From: Corynebacterium sp. HMSC05H05
Lineage (GTDB): Bacteria > Actinomycetota > Actinomycetes > Mycobacteriales > Mycobacteriaceae
Direction: 5' to 3'
DNA length: 50,121 nucleotides
Assembly: GCF_001807265.1 (NCBI RefSeq)
Contig: NZ_KV788369.1
Span: 1 to 50,121, forward strand
The position numbers and the translations under genes are program-made. Positions 33,456-42,037 of this stretch are shown one piece after another. The number at the start of each line of letters is the position of its first letter. Within the stretch, counting starts at the first letter, position 1. The notes beneath the pieces are model-generated. The model did not search any database, was not told the DNA's origin, and was given only the letters and a program-made list of their open reading frames with translations.

Positions 33456-34598
33456 ATGTTGTCCACCACCCGCCTGCTCGACTTTCTGCGCGTGAGCCTG
33501 CACGTGCTCGTCGCCGTGCTGCTTGCGGTGGGGCTCGTGGGGCAGTTGCGTAGCGGCGCACCCGTGACCGCCCTCGCCCTGCCCCTGGCGTTCGCCTGCG
33601 TCTACATGGCCGGCACCGTCTGGCACTTCCACGGCAAGGACTACCCGGCGTGGGCGCCGCACGCGTGGCTCGCGGTGGTGGCGACGCTGTGGGTGGGGCT
33701 GGTGCAGATGTCCGGCGAGTTCGTGTGGCTCGAGTTCCCGCTGGTCATGCTGGCGTGCGTGCTGCTGAACACCTGGTGGGAGCTCGCGGCCACCGCGGCG
33801 TTTTTGGCCGTGGCGCTCGCCTCCACCGCACCCGGGGGAGGGCCCGGCGCGATCATCGGCCCGACCATCGGCACCGTGCTGGCGGTGATCATCGTGCACG
33901 CCTACCAGGCGCTGCGCGCGGAAGCGGACCACTACCGGCAGATGGCCGAGGACCTCAGGGCCGCCCAGCGCGAGGCTGCGAAGGCCGAGCACGCCGCGGG
34001 TGTGGCGGAGGAGCGGGCGCGCCTGGCGCGCGAGGTGCACGACACCATGGCGCAGGGTTTGAGCTCCATCGTGTTGCTGGGCCGGGCGATGGACAAGCAG
34101 CTCACCCAAGGCGACCCGGCGCGCGAGACGCTGAACGTGATCCGCTCCACCGCCTCCGACAACCTGGCGGAGGCTCGCCGCTTCGTCGCCGAAAACTCCG
34201 CGAGCACGCAAACGAAACCCCCCGCGCGCGAGACGCTGCCGGTGCGGCTGGAGCGCCTGGCCCGCCACGCCCAGGATCGCCAGCGCGCGCTCGGCGAGCA
34301 GCTCGAGGTCCGCGTCCAGGCGGTTGAGCTGCCGGAACCGTGCGCGTCGGTGGCGGAGCGCGTCGTGCGCGAGGGCCTGAGCAACATCGTGCGGCACGCG
34401 GGTGCCTCGTCGGCGGTGGTGACCGTGGATAGGCTTGGTGCGACCGCAACCATCGACGTCTTCGACAACGGCCGCGGCATCACCGGGCCCGAGGGCTACG
34501 GCTTGAAGGGCCTGCGCGCCCGCGTCGAGGAGGTCGGCGGCGAGCTCACGGTGGAGGGCAACGTCCTCGCCGCAACCCTGCCTGTGGAGGAGAAATGA
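33456..34598 (+). CDS. chrS: Heme-responsive sensor histidine kinase ChrS
   Basis: A 380-aa NarL-type sensor kinase. Its N-terminal five or six membrane helices (residues about 10-150) lack a large outside domain, consistent with sensing within the membrane. A coiled linker, the HisKA_3 dimerisation helix with phospho-acceptor His195 (REVHDTMAQG), and a C-terminal HATPase with N-box EGLSNIVRHA and G-box DNGRG / GYGLKGLRAR follow. TACGCT ends seven bases before the ATG, so the mRNA is leaderless. It overlaps chrA by ATGA. The name follows from the divergent hrtBA genes. Confidence 0.85.
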   Translation: MLSTTRLLDFLRVSLHVLVAVLLAVGLVGQLRSGAPVTALALPLAFACVYMAGTVWHFHGKDYPAWAPHAWLAVVATLWVGLVQMSGEFVWLEFPLVMLACVLLNTWWELAATAAFLAVALASTAPGGGPGAIIGPTIGTVLAVIIVHAYQALRAEADHYRQMAEDLRAAQREAAKAEHAAGVAEERARLAREVHDTMAQGLSSIVLLGRAMDKQLTQGDPARETLNVIRSTASDNLAEARRFVAENSASTQTKPPARETLPVRLERLARHAQDRQRALGEQLEVRVQAVELPEPCASVAERVVREGLSNIVRHAGASSAVVTVDRLGATATIDVFDNGRGITGPEGYGLKGLRARVEEVGGELTVEGNVLAATLPVEEK

Positions 34599-35197
34599 CA
34601 CTTCGCGTCATGCTTATCGACGACCATCCGGTCGTCCGCGCCGGCCTCCGCGCCGTGCTCAATTCCTTCGACGGCGTGGAAGTCGTCGCCGAGGCCGCCG
34701 ACGGCAACGCCGAGGTGCCCGAGGGGGTGGACGTGGTGGTCTCCGACATCCAGATGCCCGGCGCGGACGGCATCGCGCTCACGCGCCGCCTCGTCGCCGC
34801 CGGTGGGCCGCCGGTGCTGATCCTGACCACCTACGACACCCAAGCAGACGTGGTCGCCGCGGTGGAGGCAGGCGCCATGGGCTACCTGCTCAAGGACGCG
34901 CCGGAGGATGAGCTGTACGAGGCAGTGCGGAGCGCGTCGCAAGGCAAAAGAGTGCTCTCCCCGCAGGTGGCCAACGTGCTCGCGGACCGGCTGGTCAACC
35001 CCGCCGAGGCGCTATCCGCGCGCGAGATTGAGCTGCTGCGCGCGCTGCAGACCGGCGCCTCCAACAAAGAGATCGCCCAGCAGCTGTTCATCTCGCAGGC
35101 GACCGTGAAAACGCACCTGATCCACATCTACGCCAAACTCGGCGTGGACAACCGCACCGCGGCCGTGGAGGAAGCCCGGCAGCGCCGGATCATATAA
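34595..35197 (+). CDS. chrA: Response regulator ChrA (NarL/LuxR type)
   Basis: A 200-aa regulator. The receiver domain has acidic pocket Asp9/Asp10, phospho-acceptor Asp51 (VSDIQMPG) and a conserved Lys in LLKDAPEDEL. A LuxR-type HTH at about 135-195 (LSAREIELLRAL...NKEIAQQLFISQATVKTHLIHIYAKLGV in family terms) completes it. It is translationally coupled to chrS. It probably activates hrtBA and may bind the palindrome at 33425. Confidence 0.87.
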   Translation: MTLRVMLIDDHPVVRAGLRAVLNSFDGVEVVAEAADGNAEVPEGVDVVVSDIQMPGADGIALTRRLVAAGGPPVLILTTYDTQADVVAAVEAGAMGYLLKDAPEDELYEAVRSASQGKRVLSPQVANVLADRLVNPAEALSAREIELLRALQTGASNKEIAQQLFISQATVKTHLIHIYAKLGVDNRTAAVEEARQRRII

Positions 35198-35207
35198 GCT
35201 TGCCGCC

Positions 35208-35750
35208 ATGTCATTCATTGAGCTGAACGCGGGCCCCTGGCGCGGGGTCGCATTCCTCAGGGGCCTCGGCGGACCCAACGACACCCCCGCCGGCTGCAAA
35301 TCCTTCGCATGGCGGCACGACGGCACCGCCCGCCTCGGCGGCGTGCTCGAGCGCGCGCAGGTGCAGGTGCTTGTCGACGCTGAAGCAGTCCCCGACAAGA
35401 TCCAACGCGCCCAGCCGGACGCGTTTGGCTTGCGCAGCGTGACCACCGAATCCGCAGGCGAGGCCTTCGTCTTCTCCGGGCGCATGTTCGGCCGCACCGG
35501 CGCCGTGGAAACGATTGAGCCCTGTGTGGCAGCCCAGCTGACCATCGCGCCGGACGCCGAACTGGCGGTCACTGTCTACGAGGAGTTCGAGTACGCCGTG
35601 GTCGCCCCCGACGGGGACATCACCGTGAACAACACCCCGGTGCCGCCGCACTCCGCCGGCATGCTGGACGCTGGCCACCGCACCCTGGGGCTGAAAAACC
35701 GCTCCGACAACATCGCCCACGTGCTCATCCTGGGCGGCCAGCCGGCATAG
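35208..35750 (+). CDS. Cupin-fold protein resembling the pirin C-terminal domain
   Basis: A 180-aa protein, largely beta-strand. The segment from about residue 95 (VAAQLTIAPDAELAVTVYEEFEYAVVAPDGDITVNN, then PVPPHSAGMLDAGHRTLGLKN and VLILGGQP) matches the layout of pirin C-terminal cupins. The N-terminal metal-binding pirin signature is not seen. The function is unknown. TAAGCT (35195-35200), which begins in the chrA stop codon, lies seven bases before the ATG, so it has its own leaderless promoter. Confidence 0.65.
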   Translation: MSFIELNAGPWRGVAFLRGLGGPNDTPAGCKSFAWRHDGTARLGGVLERAQVQVLVDAEAVPDKIQRAQPDAFGLRSVTTESAGEAFVFSGRMFGRTGAVETIEPCVAAQLTIAPDAELAVTVYEEFEYAVVAPDGDITVNNTPVPPHSAGMLDAGHRTLGLKNRSDNIAHVLILGGQPA

Positions 35751-35776
35751 TTTTTCCGACTTTTGCCGAGAGATTG

Positions 35777-35811
35777 GCCACACCCCGCGCATTCACCCAG
35801 CGGGGCGTGGC
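35777..35811 (+). terminator. Hairpin between the cupin gene and dcuC
   Basis: Arms GCCACACCCCGC (35777-35788) and GCGGGGCGTGGC (35800-35811) pair with one mismatch around an 11-base loop. It follows the cupin stop codon by 26 bases and precedes the dcuC -10. Only a weak T-run follows (CTTAAC), so termination efficiency is uncertain. Confidence 0.55.
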
Positions 35812-35832
35812 TTAACGCTGCATAATCGCAGC

Positions 35833-37257
35833 GTGCTTTATATTTTCTTTGCCATTCTCGCCGTCATTGCGGTCGGCTACTTCATTGCCAAAAAGGTCCA
35901 CGCGGCCTCCTCCATCTTCGCCGTCGGCGTGCTGCTACTCATGATCGCCGCAGCCACCGGGCGCATCGACCACTCCACCGCGGACATCGAATCCTCCGGC
36001 AACGCGTTCTACGACGAGCTGCTGATCATCGAGTCCCTGTTCAAGTCCCGCTTCGCCGGCACCGGCATGGCCATCATGGTGCTGTTCGGCTTCGTCGGCT
36101 ACATGCGCCACATCGGCGCCGACGCCAAAACGGTGGTGGCGCTGTCCAGCCCGCTGCGCCGCTTCCACGGCTCCTACTGGCTCGTGCCCATCGGGTTTGC
36201 CGTCGCAACGCTGTTGTCCTTCGTTGTGCCCTCTGCCAGTGCGTTGTCACTGCTGCTCGTGGCCACGCTGATGCCGGCGCTGATCGCCGCCGGGCTGACG
36301 CCGCTGACGGTCGGCGCGATCGTGGCCACCGCCTCCACCATCGCCCCGTCGCCGCTGGAAGCCGGCCTGATCCAGGCCGCGGAGCTGACCGGCATGACCG
36401 TCACCGAGTTCACCTTCGGCAACGTAGCCAAAGCCACCATCCCCGCGCTGGTGGTCATCGCGTTCGTGCACATGTGGTGGCAGCACCGCTGCGACAAGAA
36501 AGACCTGGTCAAGTCCGGCGTCGGCGTGTCCGACGCCGAGCTCGAAGCGGCGAGGGACAGCGAGTCTGACCGCCGCATCCGCGAAGCCGTGGAGCGCGCC
36601 GAGGGCCTGCCCGGCTTCTACGCCATCCTGCCGCTTTTGCCGCTGCTTTTGATCATCGTCTCCGCCGCGCTGAACCGCCTCGGCGTAGTCTCCTTCGAGG
36701 CCGGCATCCTGCCGGTGACCGTGGTGTCCCTGATGGTCACCATGATCATCGAGGCCATCCGGCTGCGCGACGTCAACTACGCCGCCGACTCCCTCCAGGA
36801 GTTCTTCAAGGGCCTCGGCGAGGGCGCCGCCGGCGTGGTCTCCCTGATCGTCGCCGCCGCCATCCTGGTGGAGGGCATCACCCAGATGGGCGTGATCGAG
36901 GCCCTGACCAACCTGGCGCAGGCTTCCTCCGGCGCCGCCGTGCTGATGGTGCTGGTGTTCGTGCTGGCCACCGCCACCATGGCGCTGCTCACCGGCTCCG
37001 GCGTCGCACCCTACTTCGCGTTCTCCGAGATGGTGCCCGGCATCGCCGCCGACTCCGCCGTGTCCGCCCCGCAGATGCTCACCTCCATCTGGGCCGCCTC
37101 CAACACCATGCGCCAGGCCTCTCCGGTTAACGCGGCGGTGCTCATCGTCGCTGGCGCGCTGCAGGTCAACCCGATCGACGTGGTTCGCCGCACCGCCGTG
37201 CCGCTGACCGCGGGCGCGGTGACTGCCGTCGTGTGTGCGTTCCTGTTCGTGGTTTAG
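35833..37257 (+). CDS. dcuC: DcuC-family C4-dicarboxylate transporter
   Basis: A 474-aa, roughly twelve-helix protein of the DcuC/ArsB-NhaD type. Its conserved loop (PSASALSLLLVATLMPALIAAGLTP and IAPSPLEAGLI) is characteristic of DcuC carriers that exchange or take up succinate, fumarate and malate. A central charged loop lies at about 220-265. CATAAT (35821-35826) ends six bases before GTG 35833, a leaderless start. It could in principle carry a related anion. Confidence 0.83.
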   Translation: MLYIFFAILAVIAVGYFIAKKVHAASSIFAVGVLLLMIAAATGRIDHSTADIESSGNAFYDELLIIESLFKSRFAGTGMAIMVLFGFVGYMRHIGADAKTVVALSSPLRRFHGSYWLVPIGFAVATLLSFVVPSASALSLLLVATLMPALIAAGLTPLTVGAIVATASTIAPSPLEAGLIQAAELTGMTVTEFTFGNVAKATIPALVVIAFVHMWWQHRCDKKDLVKSGVGVSDAELEAARDSESDRRIREAVERAEGLPGFYAILPLLPLLLIIVSAALNRLGVVSFEAGILPVTVVSLMVTMIIEAIRLRDVNYAADSLQEFFKGLGEGAAGVVSLIVAAAILVEGITQMGVIEALTNLAQASSGAAVLMVLVFVLATATMALLTGSGVAPYFAFSEMVPGIAADSAVSAPQMLTSIWAASNTMRQASPVNAAVLIVAGALQVNPIDVVRRTAVPLTAGAVTAVVCAFLFVV

Positions 37258-37274
37258 GCCGTAAGGTTGCCGGT

Positions 37275-38600
37275 ATGACCGTTTCTGTGCTCATGATCGT
37301 GGAGGGCACCTCGCCCGAAATTTCCCGTTGCGTCAACGTCGAGGAGACCATGACGCTGGGCGAGTTGTCCCAGATCATCGACGCGTCCCTCGGTTTCACC
37401 GGTGCCGCCACCCACCTTTACGTCAGCCAGGAGGGCGCGCAGCGCTCCGTCTTCACAGCCGCGCCCGGCCCCGGCGAGCACCAGGAAAACGAGCTCGCCG
37501 TCGCCGAGATGCGGCCCATGACCTACGTCTACGACCCCGCCGCCAACTGGAACATCCACGTCGAGGTCTTGGGCCCCTCCAACATCGAGGGCCCTACGCC
37601 CATGCTTATCGACGCCGCCGGGCCCGACGTCGTCGAAGCCTGCTCGGGGCCAGAGCTGATGACCACCTTCCGCAACCAGGCCCGCCTTCTGGCCGCCGGC
37701 ATCGAGCCGGACTTGGAGACCATCACCCTGATGTTTTCCTACCTGCCCGTCATGCCGCCGGAGCGCATGCTCGACCGCATGACGCAGGCCGACCCGGTGT
37801 CCGTGGCCACCCGCATCGGCAACGTCGCCGAGGAAATGTTCTTCGACGAGGTCGCCGCCGCCGACGAAGGCACCGAAGGCCCCGGCCTGGCCCAGCACTT
37901 CGACGACTTCCTCCAGTCCCGCCCGGACCTGCTCCAGATCATCGACATGGACCCGCACCCGGAGCGCAACCCCACCATGATCAACGCCGTGACCGAGTTC
38001 TTCGGCGAGATGCTTGGCGGGCCGGACGGGGTAGACGTTCCCGACGTGCCGAGCATGCCTGGTCCGCCGGCGACGCAGAGCCTGCCTGCCTTCCCCGGCT
38101 TCGGGCCGGATTCCTTCGACGATCTACCCGATGTCACCGACATCTTCGCCGAACTCATGCGCATTTTCTCCCCCGGGGTGCCATACGAGCACGGGGGGAT
38201 GCCTGCCACGTTCGCCGTGGAAGTGCGGGACCTGACGGAACTGCCGTTCCCCAACACTGTCGCCGACCTGCTCCTCGACGCCCGACTGCTGAAAAAGCGC
38301 GGCGGCGAGCTGACCCCCACCAAAGCAGGCCTGGCCTTCCTCAACCACGACAACCCCATCCCCAAGGCCGCCGACAACATCCGCCTCGGCTTTGAAAAAC
38401 TGATGGGCGAGGAAATTTGGCGTTCCATCGTGGAGTGGATCGTCGACGACGAGCCGCTCAACCCCAATGCGGAGAGCTGGCTGCTCTGGCCAGAGGCGTT
38501 CGGCATCCTGCGCGAAACCGCACCCACCCAAGTGTTCTGCACCGCGCAGGGCCTGCAGCTGCTGGAGCTGCACTACGCCCACTACACCGAGAGCAACTAG
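37275..38600 (+). CDS. pRiA4b ORF-3-like domain protein
   Basis: A 441-aa protein. The first ~115 residues hold a plasmid pRiA4b ORF-3-like domain, with the tell-tale YVYDPAANWNIHVEVLG where the family has YxYDxGDxWxHxIxVE. The large remainder has no domain I recognise; it contains an acidic P/G-rich stretch (about 255-290) and a conserved-looking C-terminus with AESWLLWPEAFGIL. The family's role is unknown. TAAGGT (37262-37267) lies seven bases before ATG 37275, favouring this start over the longer open frame. Confidence 0.78.
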   Translation: MTVSVLMIVEGTSPEISRCVNVEETMTLGELSQIIDASLGFTGAATHLYVSQEGAQRSVFTAAPGPGEHQENELAVAEMRPMTYVYDPAANWNIHVEVLGPSNIEGPTPMLIDAAGPDVVEACSGPELMTTFRNQARLLAAGIEPDLETITLMFSYLPVMPPERMLDRMTQADPVSVATRIGNVAEEMFFDEVAAADEGTEGPGLAQHFDDFLQSRPDLLQIIDMDPHPERNPTMINAVTEFFGEMLGGPDGVDVPDVPSMPGPPATQSLPAFPGFGPDSFDDLPDVTDIFAELMRIFSPGVPYEHGGMPATFAVEVRDLTELPFPNTVADLLLDARLLKKRGGELTPTKAGLAFLNHDNPIPKAADNIRLGFEKLMGEEIWRSIVEWIVDDEPLNPNAESWLLWPEAFGILRETAPTQVFCTAQGLQLLELHYAHYTESN

Positions 38601-38656
38601 CACCCCTCGCCGCCCCCGCCGAGCCCCTCTTTGCGTGGCGGCGGAAGCCAGCCCCC

Positions 38657-38971
38657 TCACCCCACCACCAGGTACAGCCCCAGCCCGCCGGTGCCGAGCA
38701 TCATCGCGGTCAGCAGAAACACGGCGGCGGCGTTGGGTGCGCTGCGCTCGTGAGCAAGCGCGGAGGCCTCGAAGCGGTACGCCCGCCGGTTCAGCGCCAC
38801 GATCACCAGCGCGCCTGCCGCCAGCGCCACCGCCGCCACCACGATCAGCGCCGGGTAGGAACCGGCCCACCGCACCAGTGTGGCCGCGCAGACGAGCATG
38901 GCCAGCGCGGTGCGGGTCCAGCTCATGGCGGTGCGCTCCGGCTGCAGGCCGGGGTCGGTCACGGCAATCAT
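38657..38971 (-). CDS. DUF202 membrane protein (second of a pair)
   Basis: A 104-aa DUF202 protein with three helices and the family motif LQPERTAMSWTRTALAMLV near the N-terminus. The ATG overlaps the stop of the preceding DUF202 gene (ATGA at 38968-38971). The function is unknown; pairs of DUF202 proteins usually occur together. Confidence 0.85.
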   Translation of the reverse strand: MIAVTDPGLQPERTAMSWTRTALAMLVCAATLVRWAGSYPALIVVAAVALAAGALVIVALNRRAYRFEASALAHERSAPNAAAVFLLTAMMLGTGGLGLYLVVG

Positions 38972-39333
38972 GCGAGCAGGCTCACCGCCACGACCGCCGC
39001 CGCGACGAACACCGCCACGCACAGCACGGGGATGATGGCGGGGGCGGGCAGGGGCTCGTCGTGACGCAGGGCCCGCTCGATGCGCACCCACCGCACCGCC
39101 GCACCTGCGGAAATGGCCATGGCGATCACGATAACGGCCGCTGCCGCGACCTTGCGTACGCCGGGTTCGATGCCTGGCAGCTCGAACGCCTCGAGCGCGA
39201 TGCCGCCCGCCAAGAACGCGAGCGCGGTGCGGGTCCAGGCGAGGAAGGTGCGCTCGTTGGCCAGGGTAAACCGCGGGTCGGGCTCCCCGCCGGTGGGGAA
39301 GACCCGCCTGGTAAACCATCCGCGCTCGCTCAT
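38968..39333 (-). CDS. DUF202 (YidH-like) membrane protein
   Basis: A 121-aa protein with the DUF202 motif LANERTFLAWTRTALAFLAGG and three membrane helices (about 36-56, 66-86, 100-120). TAGGGT (39341-39346) ends seven bases before the ATG, giving a leaderless promoter inside the preceding gene. The ATG also overlaps the VanZ stop codon by ATGA, so it can be translated from both transcripts. Function unknown. Confidence 0.86.
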   Translation of the reverse strand: MSERGWFTRRVFPTGGEPDPRFTLANERTFLAWTRTALAFLAGGIALEAFELPGIEPGVRKVAAAAVIVIAMAISAGAAVRWVRIERALRHDEPLPAPAIIPVLCVAVFVAAAVVAVSLLA

Positions 39334-39836
39334 GCGGTCAACCCTAGCGCCGCCCACACCACGAGGCTCACCGCGCCCACTGCCGCAATGCACCAGAGCA
39401 CTGTTGCGCGATTGCCTCTCGACGTCCCTCCGGCCGCCCCCGCCCCCAGCCACGCACCCACGACGTTGCAGAGCACGTCGTCAGTGTCGCTGTAGCCCCA
39501 CGAGAACACGTACTGGGCAACCTCGATGCCGAGGCTGCACACCAGGCCGAACAGTACCGCCCGCCCCACCGACCCCCGGTACGCGACGAAGCCGACCGGC
39601 AGAAACAGCGCAATGTTGCCGAAGAGGTTCAGCCACGGCCCCCACCACACGCGCGCGTACTGGAAGGTCTCGAAGGGGTTGAGCCGTACCTGGCTGAGCT
39701 GGTGGGACTCCGCCGTCCACAACCCGGGGATGGACACGAACGCCTTTCCCACCGTGAACGCGAGCACGACCAGCGCGGTCACCACTATCGCCGCGGCGTG
39801 GGCGGCGGCGTCGTTGGTTTTGCTCGTTGATTTCAC
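39330..39836 (-). CDS. VanZ family membrane protein
   Basis: A 168-aa VanZ-like protein with about four helices and the family segment NLFGNIALFLPVGFVAYRG followed by IEVAQYVFSWGYSDTDDVLCNVVGAWLGAG. The VanZ name comes from teicoplanin resistance, but most chromosomal members have no proven link to it. The GTG start at 39836 is chosen because TACGGT (39844-39849) ends seven bases before it; the longer open frame upstream crosses the divergent promoter of the HTH gene. Confidence 0.85.
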   Translation of the reverse strand: MKSTSKTNDAAAHAAAIVVTALVVLAFTVGKAFVSIPGLWTAESHQLSQVRLNPFETFQYARVWWGPWLNLFGNIALFLPVGFVAYRGSVGRAVLFGLVCSLGIEVAQYVFSWGYSDTDDVLCNVVGAWLGAGAAGGTSRGNRATVLWCIAAVGAVSLVVWAALGLTA

Positions 39837-39965
39837 CCGGCCCACCGTAGGCGCAGATTCTGCTTGCGGCTTGGGTGGGGCATATGAAGTGGATAACCGT
39901 GGGGTTGCACTTCCCGCCGGCCCGCAGTTACAGTTATTACAGATGAACGATGGAAGGAGGACCCC

Positions 39966-40391
39966 ATGTCCAACGCACTGCTTGGTCAGTTGGAGGGGAA
40001 TTCGCTCGGCGAGGCGGAACTTGAGCGTCTGCGCGAATTCATACGCAAGGAACAAGATTCCCCGCTGGGTGTCCTTCTTCAGCGGGTCGCGGAGGCAAAC
40101 GAAGACGGCATCACCGTGAACTTGCTTGCCGACGATGCGGAGCTCTCCCCGAACCAGGCTGCAAAGCTCATGAAAATGAGCCGCCCGCACCTGCTAAAGT
40201 TTATGAGGGACGGTGACCTTCCCTTCCACCTCGTGGGCAGCCACCAGCGCCTAAAGATGTCCGATCTCCGCGATTTCATGGCGACTCGTGAGGCTGGGGC
40301 GGAGTTCGTCGCCAACGCGTTGCACGACACCCATGATTCTGCGCATTCCAAATACTCGGGCGATGCCCTGTCGGAGCTGGAGGACCTCTAG
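39966..40391 (+). CDS. Excisionase-type helix-turn-helix protein, antitoxin-like
   Basis: A 141-aa protein with a helical N-terminus and a central HTH_17/excisionase domain (AELSPNQAAKLMKMSRPHLLKFM, then PFHLVGSHQRLKMSDLRDFM). AAGGAGG lies five bases before the ATG. Proteins of this shape are often the antitoxin in HTH-PIN toxin-antitoxin pairs whose toxin gene overlaps the stop codon. Here a transposon-like end begins one base after the stop, so any partner has been separated or was never present. It is related in fold to the protein at 23390-23725. Confidence 0.82.
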   Translation: MSNALLGQLEGNSLGEAELERLREFIRKEQDSPLGVLLQRVAEANEDGITVNLLADDAELSPNQAAKLMKMSRPHLLKFMRDGDLPFHLVGSHQRLKMSDLRDFMATREAGAEFVANALHDTHDSAHSKYSGDALSELEDL

Positions 40392-40627
40392 GTGTACTGA
40401 CCGAAGACGTTGGTCGAAAGCTGGCGGCCTTGGGTGCGTTGGGTCTCAGGTCTAGTCTTCTAGCAGTGCCACCGGAGCGGGAACACCGCTGCGCCTGTCA
40501 ACCAGTCAAGGCAGTCTTCGCGTTTGCAGCAGTTCGAAGACGGTTCGGGCGAAGTGTCAGACGGAGCTGATAAGCATGGCTCGTCCGGGACGCTCTGGCC
40601 GCAGGGAAAGGAAGGCGCTCGGGAATC

Positions 40628-41101
40628 ATGGCTAAGTCCGTCTTCTACTCGTTCCACTATCTCCGCGACGTTCACCGCGTCCAGTTGGTGCGCAACATCA
40701 ACGCCTTGGAGGGGTAGCCACTGCTGAACGCTCAGGGATGGGAATCAGTTCGCCGTCAGGGCGATCAGGCGATCAAGAACTGGATCCAGAAGGAGATGGC
40801 ATACAAGAAGGCAGTGATCGTGCTCATCGGTCAAGAGACAGCCAGTCGCCCCTGGGTCAAGTACGAGATCAAGAAGGCATGGGCCGACAGGAAACCCCTT
40901 CTTGGCGTCCATATCCACGGACTGTCCTCGATGGGAAGCGTGGATTCCCTGGGGCGGAGTCCCTTCAATCCCGCTGCTGGCATCCCGGTCTTCGATCCGA
41001 CCGTCCTGAGTTGGACCGGTGGCATCGATTCGAAGGCCACGTACGGCAAGTTGGTCGACAACTTGGAACGGTGGTCTGCGCAGGGGGTTGTGCGGCCATG
41101 A
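40628..41101 (+). pseudogene. TIR-like (DUF1863/ThsB-type) protein broken by an in-frame amber codon
   Basis: The frame starts MAKSVFYSFHYLRDVHRVQL and reads to TAG at 40715-40717 after NALEG. It then continues in the same frame as PLLNAQGWESVRRQGDQAIK through AVIVLIGQETASRPWVKYEI to a TGA at 41099-41101. Without the stop it would be a 157-aa TIR-like protein of the MTH538/DUF1863 group, which includes the Thoeris sensor ThsB. The TAG sits where a CAG (Gln) would be natural, so one C-to-T change explains it. TIR proteins of this type cleave NAD+ or make cyclic signals. Its end overlaps the HIT gene by ATGA. Translation might restart at ATG 40796, giving a 101-aa C-terminal part. Confidence 0.8.
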
Positions 41102-41541
41102 TCGACGTTCAAGAGTGTCCCTTCTGCGAGATCGTGCAGCGGGAGGATCCGGATGCGCGGGAGGTGTATCGAGACGAACACGTAGTTGCCTTCTTCCCGC
41201 TGGAGCCTGCCACACTGGGGCACACCTTGGTGGTTCCCCGGCACCATATCTCGGACATCTGGAGTCTCGACGACGAGCTCGCGCGGCACCTAGGCGTTGC
41301 GACCACCCGATTGTCTCAGGTGGTCAAGCACGTGCTGCGTCCTGAGGGCCTCAACGTCATCCAGTCGAATGGGAGAGCTGCCACGCAAACTGTGTTCCAC
41401 CTCCACGTTCACATCGTCCCTCGATGGAGCAACGACTCCGTTGGTCGCATCTGGCCGCCAATAACGAACTACACCGAGGAGCAGAAGGACGCTGCATGGG
41501 AGAAGCTGCGAATCGCTTGTCGACAGGTGCCGCCCTCATGA
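41098..41541 (+). CDS. HIT-family nucleotide hydrolase/transferase
   Basis: A 147-aa histidine-triad protein. His101-x-His103-x-His105 (FHLHVHIVP) is the catalytic triad. An N-terminal CPFC (7-10) with GHTLVVPRHH nearby resembles zinc-stabilised HIT proteins of the Hint/Ap4A-hydrolase type, which cleave nucleotide-phosphoramidates or dinucleotides. It is coupled by ATGA overlaps to the TIR gene before and the membrane protein gene after. In this setting it may process a nucleotide signal (inference). Confidence 0.88.
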   Translation: MIDVQECPFCEIVQREDPDAREVYRDEHVVAFFPLEPATLGHTLVVPRHHISDIWSLDDELARHLGVATTRLSQVVKHVLRPEGLNVIQSNGRAATQTVFHLHVHIVPRWSNDSVGRIWPPITNYTEEQKDAAWEKLRIACRQVPPS

Positions 41542-42014
41542 CGGCCGCCGAAGGTGGTTCTGCGAAGGCCGAGGACGTGCGCAAGCACCTCGACTTCATC
41601 CAGGCGGTGGTCACCAGGATGTCAGCCGCCTCCGCGAATGCCAAGGCGTGGCTTCTCCCTATTGTGACTGCGACATATGGCTACGCGTTGACTCAACATG
41701 CAGGAACTGTCGCGCTCTTGGGGGTATTGGCGGCTGGACTATTCGGCTTCCTCGACGCGAACTACCTCCGGCAGGAGCAGGCGTATCGCGCGCTCTACGA
41801 CGCGGTGGCAAATGGAACTCGCGATGTACCGCTCTTCTCCTTGGATGTTGCGCACGCTTCCGATCCGACTCCTGAGCCCGTTGCCCGATGGGAACGCACC
41901 TTGGCGCGGCTCCACTGCTGGATCCCTCGCGGGCGCGTGTGGGCTTCATGGTCGATTGCACCCTTCTACGGGGTCCTTCTCCTGGTCGGCATGGCGATCT
42001 TCATGGCTGCCTAG
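41538..42014 (+). CDS. Three-helix membrane protein, possible effector of the TIR-HIT cassette
   Basis: A 158-aa protein. An N-terminal helix with the segment KHLDFIQAVVTRMSAAS is followed by two close membrane helices (about 38-52 and 57-72), a cytoplasmic part DANYLRQEQAYRALYDAVANGT, and a third helix at 133-157. The layout resembles the SLATT/2TM effectors seen with nucleotide-signal systems, where the membrane part forms a pore. I cannot place it in a named family. ATG 41538 overlaps the HIT stop codon; the alternative ATG 41496 lies inside the HIT gene. Confidence 0.78.
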   Translation: MTAAEGGSAKAEDVRKHLDFIQAVVTRMSAASANAKAWLLPIVTATYGYALTQHAGTVALLGVLAAGLFGFLDANYLRQEQAYRALYDAVANGTRDVPLFSLDVAHASDPTPEPVARWERTLARLHCWIPRGRVWASWSIAPFYGVLLLVGMAIFMAA

Positions 42015-42037
42015 CAGTTGACTTGGCCTCAATGCCC

